Below the pieces are notes generated by a model. It had not been told where the DNA came from and searched no databases. It saw only the letters and a list, made by a program, of their open reading frames with translations. From Sphingomonas sanguinis (GTDB lineage Bacteria > Pseudomonadota > Alphaproteobacteria > Sphingomonadales > Sphingomonadaceae), in assembly GCF_019297835.1 (NCBI RefSeq), contig NZ_CP079203.1, positions 3,221,001-3,285,000 on the forward strand: 64,000 nt of DNA. Direction: 5' to 3'. The translations under genes and the position numbers were made by a program. This document shows positions 1 to 9,187 of this stretch, piece after piece. Positions within the stretch are counted from its first letter, which is position 1. The number at the start of each line of letters is the position of its first letter.

Positions 1-1021
1 TGAAGATCGAGTTGACCGACTGGAAGGCCGAGGCGGGGATGGTCCAGCCCAGCAGCGTCCGGTCGACCGAGCGATCGGTATAGAGGTTCAGCGACGACCC
101 CGCCTGCTCGAACAGCGCCCAGAAGAGCGGGCAGAGCGCGATCAGGAAGAGGGCGGCGAAGATGCGATCGCGGTCGACCTTGGGAAGCTGGAACACCGCG
201 CGCCACAGGATGAAGATCACGGTGGCGGCAGCGAAGACGACCAGCAGCGTACCGACCGCATCCTGATGCTGGATCAGCTGCCACACACTCAGCGTCGCGA
301 CGATCGCGCCCAGATAGATCAGCCATTCACGCGACAGGCCCGCCACGACCGGCGCCCGCAGCGCAGGCAGCGAGGGGGCTTCGCCCGCGCCGTACAGCTC
401 GCGCTTCAGGGCGATGAAGGCGACCAGGCCCAGCAACATGCCGACACCCGCCGCGCCGAAGCCATAGGCCCAGCCCACCGTCTCGCCCAGCACGCCGCAG
501 ACGATCGGCCCCAGCGCGCCGCCCGCATTGATGCCCATGTAGAAGATCGAGAAGGCAGGATCGCGGCGCATGTCGTCACGCGCATAAAGCTGTCCCACCA
601 GCACCGAGATATTGGCCTTCAGGAAGCCGGTGCCGATCACGATCGAGGCGAGGGCCAGGTAGAAGCCCTCTAGATAGGCCCCCGTCGCGCCCTGCGGCCC
701 CTCCATGATCGCGATCAGGATATGGCCGAAGGCGATGAACAGGCCTCCCGCCAGCACCGCGCGTCTCGCCCCCAGATAACGGTCGGCGAGATAGCCGCCG
801 ATGACCGGCGTCACATAGACCAGCGAGGTATAGGCGGCATAGGTGCCGAAGGCCGGTTCATCGGCGAACAGGAAATGCTTGGTCAGGTAGAAGACCAGGA
901 TGGCGCGCATTCCGTAATAGGAAAAACGCTCCCACATCTCGGTGAAGAACAACAGGAATAGGCCTCGGGGATGCCCCAAAACCGTTTTGCCGCGCGCGGC
1001 GGCCTCATACGCAGTCGCCAT
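1..1021 (-). CDS. POT-family peptide:H+ symporter, 3' end cut by window edge
   Basis: Proton-coupled di/tripeptide transporter of the inner membrane (POT/PTR family within the MFS). The reading frame is open from an ATG at 1021 down to the window edge, so about 340 residues are visible and the C-terminal part is missing; family members usually run about 450-500 residues. Near the N-terminus is FFTEMWERFSYYGMRAIL, which contains the ExxER-type signature of the family, followed by YLADRYLGARR after the second helix. Several strongly hydrophobic segments follow. The gene is divergent from the nitroreductase, separated by about 130 bp. The substrate is inferred from the family only. Confidence 0.9.
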   Translation of the reverse strand, partial: MATAYEAAARGKTVLGHPRGLFLLFFTEMWERFSYYGMRAILVFYLTKHFLFADEPAFGTYAAYTSLVYVTPVIGGYLADRYLGARRAVLAGGLFIAFGHILIAIMEGPQGATGAYLEGFYLALASIVIGTGFLKANISVLVGQLYARDDMRRDPAFSIFYMGINAGGALGPIVCGVLGETVGWAYGFGAAGVGMLLGLVAFIALKRELYGAGEAPSLPALRAPVVAGLSREWLIYLGAIVATLSVWQLIQHQDAVGTLLVVFAAATVIFILWRAVFQLPKVDRDRIFAALFLIALCPLFWALFEQAGSSLNLYTDRSVDRTLLGWTIPASAFQSVNSIF

Positions 1022-1149
1022 GCCGGCGTTCACTCCATCGGGATCGCCCCCGGCGCGCCAGCGGCGCACGCGGGGGCGTAATGCTTTGGTAACCTAACGC
1101 CAAAGCCACGACTGTAAATATCATGCGCGACGACGTAAGGATCGAAGCC

Positions 1150-1740
1150 ATGACCGACATCGCTTTCAACGACCGCTCGACCCCCCTTTCGCTGCTGGCG
1201 ACCCGCCGTTCGGGCAAGCCGCGCGACCTGATCGCGCCGGGGCCGCAGCCGGAGGAGCTGGCACAGATGCTGACCATCGCGGCGCGCACGCCCGATCATG
1301 GCAAGCTGGCCCCCTGGCGCTTCGTGATCGTACCGACGGAGGCCCGCGCGAAGCTGGCCGAGGTCATCACCGCCGCCTACCGCGCCGAACGGCCGCAGGC
1401 GGGCGCGACCGAGATCGCCGCGCTGGAACAGTTCGCGCACCAGGCGCCCGAGCTGGTCGTCGTCCTGTCCAGCCCCCGCACCGACAGCCATATTCCGCTG
1501 TGGGAACAGGAATTGTCGGCGGGAGCGGCGTGCATGAACCTGCTCCATGCCGCCCATGCCATGGGCTATGCCGGGGGCTGGCTGACCGGCTGGCCCGCCT
1601 TTTCGGACGCGGTGCGCGATGCGTTCGGCGCCGCGCCCGAGCGGATCGTCGGCTTCGTCTTCATCGGCACGCCCGGCCGCCCGCTCGACGAGCGGCCGCG
1701 TCCCGACATGGACCGGATCGTCTCGACCTGGCACGGATGA
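1150..1740 (+). CDS. Nitroreductase family protein (YdjA-like)
   Basis: Probable FMN-dependent NAD(P)H oxidoreductase of the nitroreductase superfamily, 196 residues, cytoplasmic. The N-terminus has LLATRRSGKPRDL followed by RTPDHGKLAPWRF, the pattern seen in the compact YdjA-type nitroreductases, and the C-terminal half carries AAHAMGYAGGWLTGW and VGFVFIGTPG. I chose the ATG at 1150; a longer in-frame ATG at 1123 would add nine residues that do not look like family sequence. It stands alone between divergent and codirectional neighbours. The natural substrate cannot be told from sequence. Confidence 0.88.
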   Translation: MTDIAFNDRSTPLSLLATRRSGKPRDLIAPGPQPEELAQMLTIAARTPDHGKLAPWRFVIVPTEARAKLAEVITAAYRAERPQAGATEIAALEQFAHQAPELVVVLSSPRTDSHIPLWEQELSAGAACMNLLHAAHAMGYAGGWLTGWPAFSDAVRDAFGAAPERIVGFVFIGTPGRPLDERPRPDMDRIVSTWHG

Positions 1741-1823
1741 GCCGGGGTTCGGGTGCGGCGGGATTGCAAACGTTATCGGGATCAGGCCTCGACATGGTTT
1801 CTCCCATGCTGTATTAACTCGGC

Positions 1824-2180
1824 ATGACAGCTCTTAGCGGCGACGACAGCCCGGTTTACATCCGCCTGCGCGGCACGATCGCGGCGGGCATTCTCAACGG
1901 AACCTACCGCACGGGGGACCAGCTTCCCTCGGTGCGCGCGCTGGCCGCCGAACAGGGCGCGAACCCGCTGACCGTCGCCAAGGCCTATCAGAGCTTTCAG
2001 GACGACGGTTATGTCGAGGTGCGGCGCGGTGTCGGCATGTTCGTGATGCCCGGCGCGGTCGACCGGCTGCGCGCGGCGGAGCGGCAGAGCTTCCTGTCGG
2101 TGCAGTGGCCGCGCATCCGCGACCATATCGAACTGCTGGGCCTCGACCCCGCCGACCTGCTCAACGCCGAGCGCGTCTGA
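1824..2180 (+). CDS. Small GntR-family transcriptional regulator
   Basis: DNA-binding regulator of 118 residues. Residues about 10-80 form a winged helix-turn-helix of the GntR type (GDQLPSVRALAAEQGANPLT then VEVRRGVGMFV). Only a short helical tail follows, so it lacks a large ligand-binding domain and most resembles the YtrA-like GntR proteins, which commonly control nearby membrane transporters. Its last 20 bp overlap tail-to-tail with the PepSY membrane protein gene on the other strand. The effector and targets are unknown. Confidence 0.85.
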   Translation: MTALSGDDSPVYIRLRGTIAAGILNGTYRTGDQLPSVRALAAEQGANPLTVAKAYQSFQDDGYVEVRRGVGMFVMPGAVDRLRAAERQSFLSVQWPRIRDHIELLGLDPADLLNAERV

Positions 2181-3177
2181 CCTTCGGGCGGCGACCCCAG
2201 GCGATTAGCCCGGTCGCCGCGACCCAGACGGCGAGCAATCCGGTCAGCGCGGCGAGCGGCCACCAGATCCAGGGCATGCCCTGTCCGCCATGGAACTGGC
2301 GGACCCAGGACAGCACCACCGGTTCCGCATGACCGGGCGCGGCGAGCGCCTTGGCGCTGTCGTCGGCGACCTTGACGATGCTCGGTTCGCTACCCTCGAA
2401 ATGCAGCGTCCAGTCGGGCGAACGCTCGGTCGGCCAGTCGATCGAGCGCAGCGTTCCATGCGTCCAGCCGCTCGCGCTGGCGACGACCCGGTCCACGGAC
2501 AGGGAGGCGCGGGGGACCGGCGGCGGGGCGGGGCTGGTCTTTGCGCCCGACGTCGGGACCAGCGCCAGGCCGGTCGCGGTCATCGCCAGAACCGGAAGCG
2601 CCGACCATAGCCCGACGCGGCGGTGCGCCAGCGTCCACCCTGTTTCGTTGGGTTTGCGCTTGGCGGAGGCCTTGGGCCGCTCGCGCGTCGCCTGTGTCCA
2701 GAGGCCGGTCAGGCAGGAGAGAATCAGCCCGACCCCGCCCAGCCCGACGATCCACCGGCCCAGGCCCGACAGGAACAGCCCGTCATGCAGCCGCCGCGCC
2801 GCACCGATGACGCCGCCATCCTTCCATGCGCTCGCCAGTACCCGTCCGGTCGGCGGGTCGAGAAACAGCAGCCGCTGCGCGCGGTCGCTGGCTCGGTCGA
2901 GCGTCACGACGACCGGCGAAGATCCCTGCTCCAGCGACAGCGCGGCGATCCGTTCGCCGGGGCGCAGGCGGCGATAGGCGGCGTCGACATAACGAGAGGC
3001 AGGCTGGCGCTGCTCACCGCTCACCCGGAAGCGGGCGGGGGTGGCGATCCGCTCGAGCATCGGCGCACCAGCAAGAATCGCGCCGGACAGGGCCAAGGCG
3101 ATCGCGATCAGCCCGATCGCCAGCCCCAGCCAGCGATGGACCCGCACTCCCGTATCGCGAAGGGTAATTCCGGCCAC
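2161..3177 (-). CDS. PepSY-associated TM helix protein
   Basis: Inner-membrane protein of 338 residues from the PepSY_TM family, often found in iron-responsive loci and proposed to act as ferric-siderophore reductase or accessory factor. It starts with RVHRWLGLAIGLIAIALALS, the typical first transmembrane segment with its histidine, then a periplasmic domain, a second helix pair around LHDGLFLSGLGRWIVGLG, another at WSALPVLAMTATGLALV, and a final helix near the C-terminus followed by RRPKVRRARR. No siderophore receptor is adjacent, so the iron link is family knowledge only. It overlaps the end of the GntR gene by 20 bp. Confidence 0.85.
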   Translation of the reverse strand: MAGITLRDTGVRVHRWLGLAIGLIAIALALSGAILAGAPMLERIATPARFRVSGEQRQPASRYVDAAYRRLRPGERIAALSLEQGSSPVVVTLDRASDRAQRLLFLDPPTGRVLASAWKDGGVIGAARRLHDGLFLSGLGRWIVGLGGVGLILSCLTGLWTQATRERPKASAKRKPNETGWTLAHRRVGLWSALPVLAMTATGLALVPTSGAKTSPAPPPVPRASLSVDRVVASASGWTHGTLRSIDWPTERSPDWTLHFEGSEPSIVKVADDSAKALAAPGHAEPVVLSWVRQFHGGQGMPWIWWPLAALTGLLAVWVAATGLIAWGRRPKVRRARR

Positions 3178-3262
3178 ACAAACCCCGAAACAGACGGCGC
3201 GCCCTGCCGGAGGCGAAGGGCGGCGTCAATCGGGGAGGGCCATGCTGTTCCATCCCACCCCT

Positions 3263-3357
3263 CCGTTCAGGCTGAGCGAAGTCGAAGCCCACGCCCAGAC
3301 CTCGCCCCAAGCACAAAGGTCATCCCTTGGCCTTCGACTTCGCTCAGGCTGAACGGA
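3263..3357. repeat. Family A palindromic intergenic repeat, inverted pair
   Basis: Two oppositely oriented copies of a roughly 28-bp unit (core CCTGAGCGAAGTCGAAGG or a close variant) face each other between the PepSY gene and the ribbon-helix-helix gene. The copies lie at about 3263-3289 and 3329-3357. The left copy has GGCTGAGC instead of GCCTGAGC. The pair could fold into a long hairpin in RNA. Confidence 0.85.
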
Positions 3358-3394
3358 GGGGTGGGATTTTGTCCGCGCCTCTGCGCGTACAAAA

Positions 3395-3640
3395 TCACCG
3401 CCGCAGGAACAACCACGACCGGATCGCACTCGCTAGATTGGGCGGGTCGTCCGCCCCGATCCGCAACGCGTCGATCTCCGCGACCAGCGCCGACAGCGGT
3501 AGGCCGTGCGCCACCGCGGCCTCTTCCAGCGCGGTCCAGAAGACCGGTTCCAGACTGATCGAGGTCTGGTGCCCGGCGATGGTGATCGAGCGTTTGACCG
3601 GACCGACGAATCCTTCCGCCGGGGCCGCGATCCGGCTCAT
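3395..3640 (-). CDS. Ribbon-helix-helix domain protein
   Basis: Small protein of 81 residues. The central part ([18 protein letters not shown]) is the beta-strand region, and [23 protein letters not shown] the two helices, of an RHH_4-type ribbon-helix-helix domain, which suggests a dimeric DNA-binding or partner-binding protein. It starts four bases inside the end of cobT (ATGA-type overlap), so it is probably translated with the cobS-cobT unit. A function in cobaltochelation is not implied by the domain. It is followed by a family A repeat pair. Confidence 0.75.
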   Translation of the reverse strand: MSRIAAPAEGFVGPVKRSITIAGHQTSISLEPVFWTALEEAAVAHGLPLSALVAEIDALRIGADDPPNLASAIRSWLFLRR

Positions 3641-5460
3641 TCGGTGTCGAACAGGCTGGCCAGCTGCTCGATGATCGTGCCGCCCAGCTGCTCGGCATCC
3701 ATGATCGTCACCGCGCGCGCATAATAGCGGGTCACGTCATGGCCGATGCCGATCGCGATCAGCTCGACCGGGCTCTTGCTCTCGATCCAGCCGATGACCT
3801 GGCGCAAATGCCGCTCCAGATAGCTGCCCGAATTGACCGACAGCGTCGAATCGTCGACCGGCGCACCGTCGGAGATGACCATCAGGATGCGCCGCTCCTC
3901 GGGCCGCGCGATCAAGCGGCTATGCGCCCACATCAGCGCCTCGCCGTCGATATTCTCCTTGAGCAGCCCCTCACGCATCATCAGGCCGAGATTGTTGCGC
4001 GCGCGCCGCCACGGCTCGTCGGCCTGTTTGTAGACGATGTGGCGGATGTCGTTCAGCCGCCCAGGCTGCGGCGGACGACCGGCCGCCAGCCAGGTCTCGC
4101 GACTCTGTCCGCCCTTCCAGGCACGAGTGGTGAAGCCGAGAATCTCAGTCTTCACCCCGCAGCGCTCCAGCGTGCGCGCGAGGATGTCGGCGGAGATGGC
4201 GGCGATGCCGATCGGCCGCCCGCGCATCGACCCGGAATTGTCGATCAGCAGGGTGACGACCGTATCGCGGAAATCGGTGTCGCGCTCGATCTTGTAGGAC
4301 AGCGACTGGCCAGGATTGACCACAACGCGGGCGAGGCGCGCGGCGTCGAGAATGCCTTCTTCCTGGTCGAAATCCCAGGACCGCGACTGTTGTGCCATCA
4401 ACCGGCGTTGCAAGCGGTTGGCGAGCTTCGACACCGCCGATTGCAGATGCGCCAGCTGCTGGTCGAGATAGCCGCGAAGCCGCGCCAGTTCGTCGGCGTC
4501 GCACAGTTCGCCCGCCGCGATCACCTCGTCATATTGGGTGGTCCAAGGCTTATAGTCGAATTGCGACGCCAGATCGTTGAGCGGGCGGTTGGGGCGGGTC
4601 GGCTGGCTGCCTTCGTCACCATCCTCGCCGGGTTCGCCGTCGAGATCGTCGAGCGAGTCCTGGCTCTGCTCCTGCGATTCGCCGTCCTCGCTGTCGGAGT
4701 CGCGCTTTTCGGCGCGGGCCTCGACCTCGCCTTCGCCCTGGCCCTGTTCGTCGTTATCCTCTTCGCTCTCGTCCTGCTGCTGTTCGTCCTCGCCTTCCTG
4801 ATCGTCGCCGCCTTCATCGGCCTGATCGGGCTCGGCGGGCGGCTCGGCGAGTTCGAGATCGGCGAGCATCTTGGCGGTCAGCGCCTGGAACGCCTTCTGA
4901 TCGTCCATCGCGCCCGCCAGCGAATCGAGGTTGGTCGCCCCCTCCAGCCAGTCGCGGACGAGCGCCAAGGCGGGCGCGGTTTCGGCAGGCGAAGGCCGCC
5001 CGGTCATCCGTTCCCGCAAGAGGAGCCCCAGCGCGGTCGACAAGGGTACCTCGTCGCGGTTGCGCGCACGGGTCAGCGGGTCGGAGCGCAACCGGACGTC
5101 CAGCGCATGGGCGAGATTGTCGCCGATCCCCGCATAGCCCCGCGCACCCAGCGCCTCGATCCGCGCCGTCTCGACCGCGTCATAGACCGCGCGCGCCACC
5201 GCCTCGACCGGGGCGGCCTTGGCGTGAAGCGCGGTGTCGTGCAGCTTCAGCCGCAGCGCGAAGGCGTCGGCGAACCCGCGCGCCTCGGCCACCTGTTCGG
5301 CGGGCAGTGCGCGGCCGGGCATGGGCACGCGGATATGCTTGCCCGAGGAGGTCGGCGCATCGGCGGTGAAGGCGAGTTCGACCTCCGGCTCCTGCGCGAT
5401 GGTGCGCGCCGTGCCGCCGAGGACCGCCTTGAACCGGTCGAGAGGGGTTTCGTTGCCCAA
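3637..5460 (-). CDS. cobT: Cobaltochelatase subunit CobT
   Basis: Component of the aerobic cobaltochelatase CobNST, which inserts cobalt into hydrogenobyrinic acid a,c-diamide with ATP. The protein is about 607 residues. It has an N-terminal CobT domain, a very acidic low-complexity linker at about 215-290, and a C-terminal von Willebrand A domain whose metal site [13 protein letters not shown] carries the DxSxS motif near residue 405. I chose TTG at 5460, five bases past the cobS stop, because the family sequence begins [16 protein letters not shown]; the longer ATG at 5556 would overlap cobS heavily. No cobN or other corrin gene is in view. CobS and CobT are known as an AAA/MIDAS chaperone pair. 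Confidence 0.9.
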   Translation of the reverse strand: MGNETPLDRFKAVLGGTARTIAQEPEVELAFTADAPTSSGKHIRVPMPGRALPAEQVAEARGFADAFALRLKLHDTALHAKAAPVEAVARAVYDAVETARIEALGARGYAGIGDNLAHALDVRLRSDPLTRARNRDEVPLSTALGLLLRERMTGRPSPAETAPALALVRDWLEGATNLDSLAGAMDDQKAFQALTAKMLADLELAEPPAEPDQADEGGDDQEGEDEQQQDESEEDNDEQGQGEGEVEARAEKRDSDSEDGESQEQSQDSLDDLDGEPGEDGDEGSQPTRPNRPLNDLASQFDYKPWTTQYDEVIAAGELCDADELARLRGYLDQQLAHLQSAVSKLANRLQRRLMAQQSRSWDFDQEEGILDAARLARVVVNPGQSLSYKIERDTDFRDTVVTLLIDNSGSMRGRPIGIAAISADILARTLERCGVKTEILGFTTRAWKGGQSRETWLAAGRPPQPGRLNDIRHIVYKQADEPWRRARNNLGLMMREGLLKENIDGEALMWAHSRLIARPEERRILMVISDGAPVDDSTLSVNSGSYLERHLRQVIGWIESKSPVELIAIGIGHDVTRYYARAVTIMDAEQLGGTIIEQLASLFDTE

Positions 5461-5465
5461 GGGGA

Positions 5466-6470
5466 TCAGGCCCGGCCGACGACGCTTTCGGGCAGATCCT
5501 TGCCGAAGACGCGCTGATAATATTCCGCCACCAGCGCGCGTTCGTTCTCGTCGCACTTGTTGAGGAAGGACAGGCGGAAGGCAAAGCCCGGATCGCCGAA
5601 GATCAGCGTATTCTGCGCCCAGGTGATGACCGTGCGAGGGCTCATCACGGTCGAGATGTCGCCGTTGACGAAGCCCTTGCGGGTCATGTCGGCGACGCGG
5701 ACCATGTTCTCGACCAGTTGCTTGCCGTCGGGCTTGTCATATTCGCCCGACTTGGCGAGCACGATCTGCGCCTCGGTGACGGCGGGCAGATAGTTGAGCG
5801 TGACCACGATGTTCCAGCGGTCCATCTGGCCCTGGTTGATCTGCTGCGTGCCGTGATACAGCCCGCTGGTGTCGCCCAGACCCACCGTGTTGGCGGTGGC
5901 GAACAGGCGGAACCACTTGTTCGGGCGGATTACCCGGTTCTGGTCGAGCAGGGTCAGCTTGCCCTCGGTCTCCAGCACGCGCTGGATCACGAACATCACG
6001 TCGGGGCGGCCCGCATCATATTCGTCGAAGACGAGCGCGGTCGGGGTCTGGAGCGCCCAGGGGAGCAGGCCCTCACGGAATTCGGTCACCTGCTGCCCGT
6101 CCTTCAGGACGATAGCATCGCGGCCGATCAGGTCGATACGGCTGATATGCGCGTCCAGGTTGATACGGATGCACGGCCAGTTGAGGCGGGCGGCGACCTG
6201 TTCGATATGGCTCGACTTGCCGGTGCCGTGATAGCCCTGCACCATCACGCGGCGGTTGTGCGCGAAACCGGCCAGGATCGCCAGCGTGGTGTCGGGATCG
6301 AACACATAGGCGGGATCGAGATCGGGGACGCGCTCGTCCGACACCGAAAAGGCCGGAACCTCCATATCGGTATCGATGCCGAACAGGTCGCGCACCGACA
6401 CCATCTTGTCGGGTGCATCGAGAATCGTCGTATCGCGGCTGTCGGGAAGCGTATTCGGGATGTTGGTCAT
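5466..6470 (-). CDS. cobS: Cobaltochelatase subunit CobS (AAA+ ATPase)
   Basis: MoxR-like AAA+ ATPase of 334 residues that works with CobT to drive CobN-catalysed cobalt insertion in aerobic cobalamin synthesis. Visible motifs are Walker [12 protein letters not shown], Walker [14 protein letters not shown] and sensor region [14 protein letters not shown]. The N-terminal stretch [17 protein letters not shown] is typical of CobS. It lies directly upstream of cobT, five bases apart, so the pair is surely cotranscribed. Length and motifs are normal for the family. Confidence 0.94.
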   Translation of the reverse strand: MTNIPNTLPDSRDTTILDAPDKMVSVRDLFGIDTDMEVPAFSVSDERVPDLDPAYVFDPDTTLAILAGFAHNRRVMVQGYHGTGKSSHIEQVAARLNWPCIRINLDAHISRIDLIGRDAIVLKDGQQVTEFREGLLPWALQTPTALVFDEYDAGRPDVMFVIQRVLETEGKLTLLDQNRVIRPNKWFRLFATANTVGLGDTSGLYHGTQQINQGQMDRWNIVVTLNYLPAVTEAQIVLAKSGEYDKPDGKQLVENMVRVADMTRKGFVNGDISTVMSPRTVITWAQNTLIFGDPGFAFRLSFLNKCDENERALVAEYYQRVFGKDLPESVVGRA

Positions 6471-6662
6471 CAGGCCCTCGTCTCGTCGCTCAACGCCTTA
6501 AGCCAAGCGCGGCTCCCTACTCAATGGCGGTGATCGCAGGAAATGGGTCTTCCGGCGATTGCGGGGCGACGGCTTCGCGGTCATCCTCCCGCCACCGAAT
6601 CGCGAGTCGGGACGATGGGCAAGCTGTTCATCTGTCACGCTAAATAAGCGGGTGGGGGGATC

Positions 6663-7427
6663 ATGGCGAATTTCATCTGGTACGAATTGCTGACCGACGA
6701 CATCGCGGCGGCACAGGATTTCTATGCCCGCGTCATCGGCTGGCAGGTCGGCGACAGCGGCATCGCGGGAATCGACTATCGTATCTTCGCGACTCCCGAG
6801 GGCGAGGCCATCGGCGGCCTGATGCAGCGGCCCGAGGGTGCGCCGGGCAAGCCGGTCTGGTTCGGATACCTGCCCGTGGTCGATGTCGACGAGTCGCTGG
6901 GCGCCATCGTCGAGGATGGCGGACAGGTGCTGATGCCCGCCTGGACGATGGACGGGGTGGGGCGGATGGCGCTGGTTGCCGATCCGTTGGGCGCGCCCTT
7001 CTACATCATGGCGCCGCAGGACCCGCAGCCTTCGCGCGCCTTCGTCGAGCACGGCACCGGCCCGGCGACCGGCCATGTCGTCTGGAACGAGCGGATCGCC
7101 AGCGACCCCGACCGGGCGCTGGCCTTTTTCGGGCGGCATTTCGGCTGGAGCCATCAGGGCGGGATGCCGATGGGCGAGCTGGGCGAATATCGCTTCCTGG
7201 CCGATGGGCCGGTGATGCTGGGCGCGCTGATGGGCGTGCCGCCGGGGGGAGAGCCGGGCTGGCATTTCTATTTCGCGGTGGGCGATATCGACGCCGCGGC
7301 GGCGCGTGTGACCGATGCGGGCGGTACGATCGAGTTCGGGCCGATGGAAATTTCGGGCGGGGACTATTCGCTGTCCGCCCGCGACCCGCAGGGCGCACGA
7401 TTCGGACTGGTCGGGCCGAGGAAGTAA
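6663..7427 (+). CDS. Tandem VOC (glyoxalase-like) domain protein
   Basis: Cytoplasmic protein of 254 residues built of two vicinal-oxygen-chelate domains. The first begins NFIWYELLTDDIAAAQDFYA, the second HVVWNERIASDPDRALAFF; both have the alternating strand-helix pattern with acidic or histidine metal positions such as the closing YSLSARDPQGARFGLVG. The start ATG at 6663 follows a strong purine-rich ribosome site (GGTGGGGGGATC). Such proteins are usually annotated only as glyoxalase or bleomycin-resistance family, and the substrate is not predictable. A family B palindromic repeat follows within four bases of the stop. Confidence 0.88.
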   Translation: MANFIWYELLTDDIAAAQDFYARVIGWQVGDSGIAGIDYRIFATPEGEAIGGLMQRPEGAPGKPVWFGYLPVVDVDESLGAIVEDGGQVLMPAWTMDGVGRMALVADPLGAPFYIMAPQDPQPSRAFVEHGTGPATGHVVWNERIASDPDRALAFFGRHFGWSHQGGMPMGELGEYRFLADGPVMLGALMGVPPGGEPGWHFYFAVGDIDAAAARVTDAGGTIEFGPMEISGGDYSLSARDPQGARFGLVGPRK

Positions 7428-7430
7428 TGA

Positions 7431-7542
7431 TCCTCCCCTGTAAGGGGAGGGGGACCAGCGAAGCTGGTGGAGGGGTGTCCCCGCTGATGGTGACACCCCT
7501 CCGTCAGTCCTGCGGACTGCCACCTCCCCTTACAGGGGAGGA
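7431..7542. repeat. Family B palindromic intergenic repeat, copy 1
   Basis: A 112-bp inverted repeat between the convergent VOC and J-domain genes. It opens with TCCTCCCCTGTAAGGGGAGG and closes with the matching CCTCCCCTTACAGGGGAGGA; nested GC-rich hairpins lie between. It may also act as a bidirectional terminator. A second copy is at 16887-17014. Confidence 0.85.
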
Positions 7543-7550
7543 ATTAGGGG

Positions 7551-8165
7551 TCACGCGAATGCGGGTGCCTGGCGTAACTGCTGATACGCCGCGATGACCT
7601 TTTGCAGCCGCCCTTCGTGGCTCCGATCCCCGCCATTGCGGTCGGGGTGATAGCGTCGCACCAGTTCGCTATAGCGCCGCCGCAGCATCCCGCGATCGGC
7701 ATCCGCCTCCAGCCCCAGCACCTTCAGGCTCTCGCGGTCCTGGCCCGACAGCGGCTTGCCGTCCTTGCGCTCGGGCGCGGCCTCCCGGCGATAGCGTGCG
7801 GCGATGGCATCCAGGGGATCGGAGAAATCGGCCCAGCGCGGGCCCGGATCGGTGCCGCCTTGCGCAAAGGCCCGCGTCTCGCGCTCCCAGCCCGCATAGG
7901 GGCGCTGGGCGCGGTGAATCTCGTCGGCGCTCATCCCGTCGAAGAAATTATAGCGGCTGTTGAACGCGCGGACATGCTCCAGGCAGAACCAGCGGAACTG
8001 GCCCGGCCCGTCGCCGCTGCGCGCACCTTCGGGCGGGGGCGCGCGAAATTCGCCCGCTTCCTGGCATCCGGCATGGTCGCAGGCGCGGCCGGTGTTTTCG
8101 ACCCGGCCGTGAAAACGCGGGCTGGGTTTGTCCTTGGGTGTTTCGCTGCTCGACCGACGCGCCAC
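7551..8165 (-). CDS. J-domain protein with N-terminal cysteine/histidine segment
   Basis: Protein of 204 residues with a DnaJ domain at the C-terminus: ESLKVLGLEADADRGMLRRRY then YHPDRNGG, which holds the HPD tripeptide that stimulates Hsp70 ATPase. The N-terminal half has spaced Cys and His residues (ACDHAGC and WFCLEHV) that could bind metal, and RYNFFDGMSADEI, which is conserved in this sphingomonad/rhizobial protein type. It is probably a co-chaperone with a specific client, unlike full-length DnaJ. The gene is divergent from bolA with 40 bp between. Confidence 0.85.
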   Translation of the reverse strand: MARRSSSETPKDKPSPRFHGRVENTGRACDHAGCQEAGEFRAPPPEGARSGDGPGQFRWFCLEHVRAFNSRYNFFDGMSADEIHRAQRPYAGWERETRAFAQGGTDPGPRWADFSDPLDAIAARYRREAAPERKDGKPLSGQDRESLKVLGLEADADRGMLRRRYSELVRRYHPDRNGGDRSHEGRLQKVIAAYQQLRQAPAFA

Positions 8166-8205
8166 GGCTATCCGCTTGTCCCGAAAAACCGTCTATATAG
8201 GGGCC

Positions 8206-8490
8206 ATGACCGATATCACCACCGCTCCAGTCGCCGATCAGATCACCGCCCGCCTGACCCAGACGCTGGCCCCTACCCATCTGGAAGTCATCAACGAAAG
8301 CGCGATGCATCGCGGCCATCTGGGCGATGACGGCACGGGCGAGAGCCATTTTCGCGTCATCGTCGAATCGCCCGCTTTCTCCGGCCAGTCGCGCGTCGCC
8401 CGACAGCGGATGGTGAACCACGCGCTCGCCGATCTGTTGTCCGAGCGCATCCACGCGCTGGCGATCAGCGCGAAGGCGCCCGGAGAATAA
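8206..8490 (+). CDS. BolA family protein
   Basis: Small cytoplasmic protein of 94 residues. It shows the BolA fold landmarks: an N-terminal helix (ITARLTQTLAPTHLEVINES), the loop HRGHLGDDGTGESHFRVIVES and the conserved RVARQRMVNHALADLL ending in HALAISAKAPGE. BolA proteins partner monothiol glutaredoxins in iron-sulfur trafficking or act in stress and morphology control; which branch this is cannot be decided here. The ATG at 8206 is used instead of an upstream ATG at 8128 that would overlap the divergent J-domain gene. Confidence 0.9.
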   Translation: MTDITTAPVADQITARLTQTLAPTHLEVINESAMHRGHLGDDGTGESHFRVIVESPAFSGQSRVARQRMVNHALADLLSERIHALAISAKAPGE

Positions 8491-8494
8491 GCAT

Positions 8495-9187
8495 ATGCCC
8501 TATGATCTGTGGTACTGGCCCGGCCTGCCGGGACGCGGTGAGTTCGTCCGGCTGACGCTGGAGGCCGCAGGTCTGCCCTACCGCGATCGGGGCGTGGAGG
8601 AGGGCACGGAGGCGTTGCTCGCCGATATGCGCAAGGGCGCGCATCTACCCTTCGCACCGCCGTATCTGCGCACCGAAGGCCAGGCGATCGCGCAGGTCGC
8701 CAACATCCTCCACTGGCTGACCGAACGGCACGATCTGGCGCCGGTAGGTGACCGCGTCTGGCTGGATCAGCTGCAACTGACGATCAGCGATATGGTGGCC
8801 GAGGTGCACAACGTCCATCACCCGGTCGCGATGATGGCCTATTACCACGAACAGAAGCCGGAGGCCGCGCGCGCCGCCGAACAGTTCCGTGCGGAGCGGT
8901 TGCCGAAATTCCTCGGCTATTTCGAGGATGCGTTGGGCGACCGCGATTGGATGGCGGGCGGGCGCTGGTCGCCCGTCGACACCTCACTGTTCCAGGTGAT
9001 CGCGGGGCTGCGCTATATGTTTCCCCGGCGGATGGCGGCGGTCGAGGACGAGTATCCCGCGCTCGTCGGCTTGCACGACCGCGTGAAAGCCCTGCCGGGC
9101 ATCGCCGCCTATCTGGACAGCGAGCGGCGACAGGCGTTCAATGAGGACGGAATTTTCCGCCATTATCCGGAGCTTGACGCCGAATGA
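8495..9187 (+). CDS. Glutathione S-transferase family protein
   Basis: Protein of 230 residues with a thioredoxin-like N-terminal domain (YDLWYWPGLPGRGEFVRLTLEA) and an all-helical C-terminal domain (ending in YPALVGLHDRVKALPGIAAYL). The YWPGLPGRGE segment resembles the sigma/alpha-like GSTs with an active-site tyrosine. It begins four bases after bolA and overlaps the next Nudix gene by four bases, so bolA-GST-Nudix-pirin is probably one transcript. The substrate is unknown. Confidence 0.85.
   Translation: MPYDLWYWPGLPGRGEFVRLTLEAAGLPYRDRGVEEGTEALLADMRKGAHLPFAPPYLRTEGQAIAQVANILHWLTERHDLAPVGDRVWLDQLQLTISDMVAEVHNVHHPVAMMAYYHEQKPEAARAAEQFRAERLPKFLGYFEDALGDRDWMAGGRWSPVDTSLFQVIAGLRYMFPRRMAAVEDEYPALVGLHDRVKALPGIAAYLDSERRQAFNEDGIFRHYPELDAE

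Noticed and set aside
3739..5517. Plus-strand ORF of 592 codons
   Set aside because: It is antisense to cobT, whose motifs and length are clear; long open antisense frames are common at this GC content.
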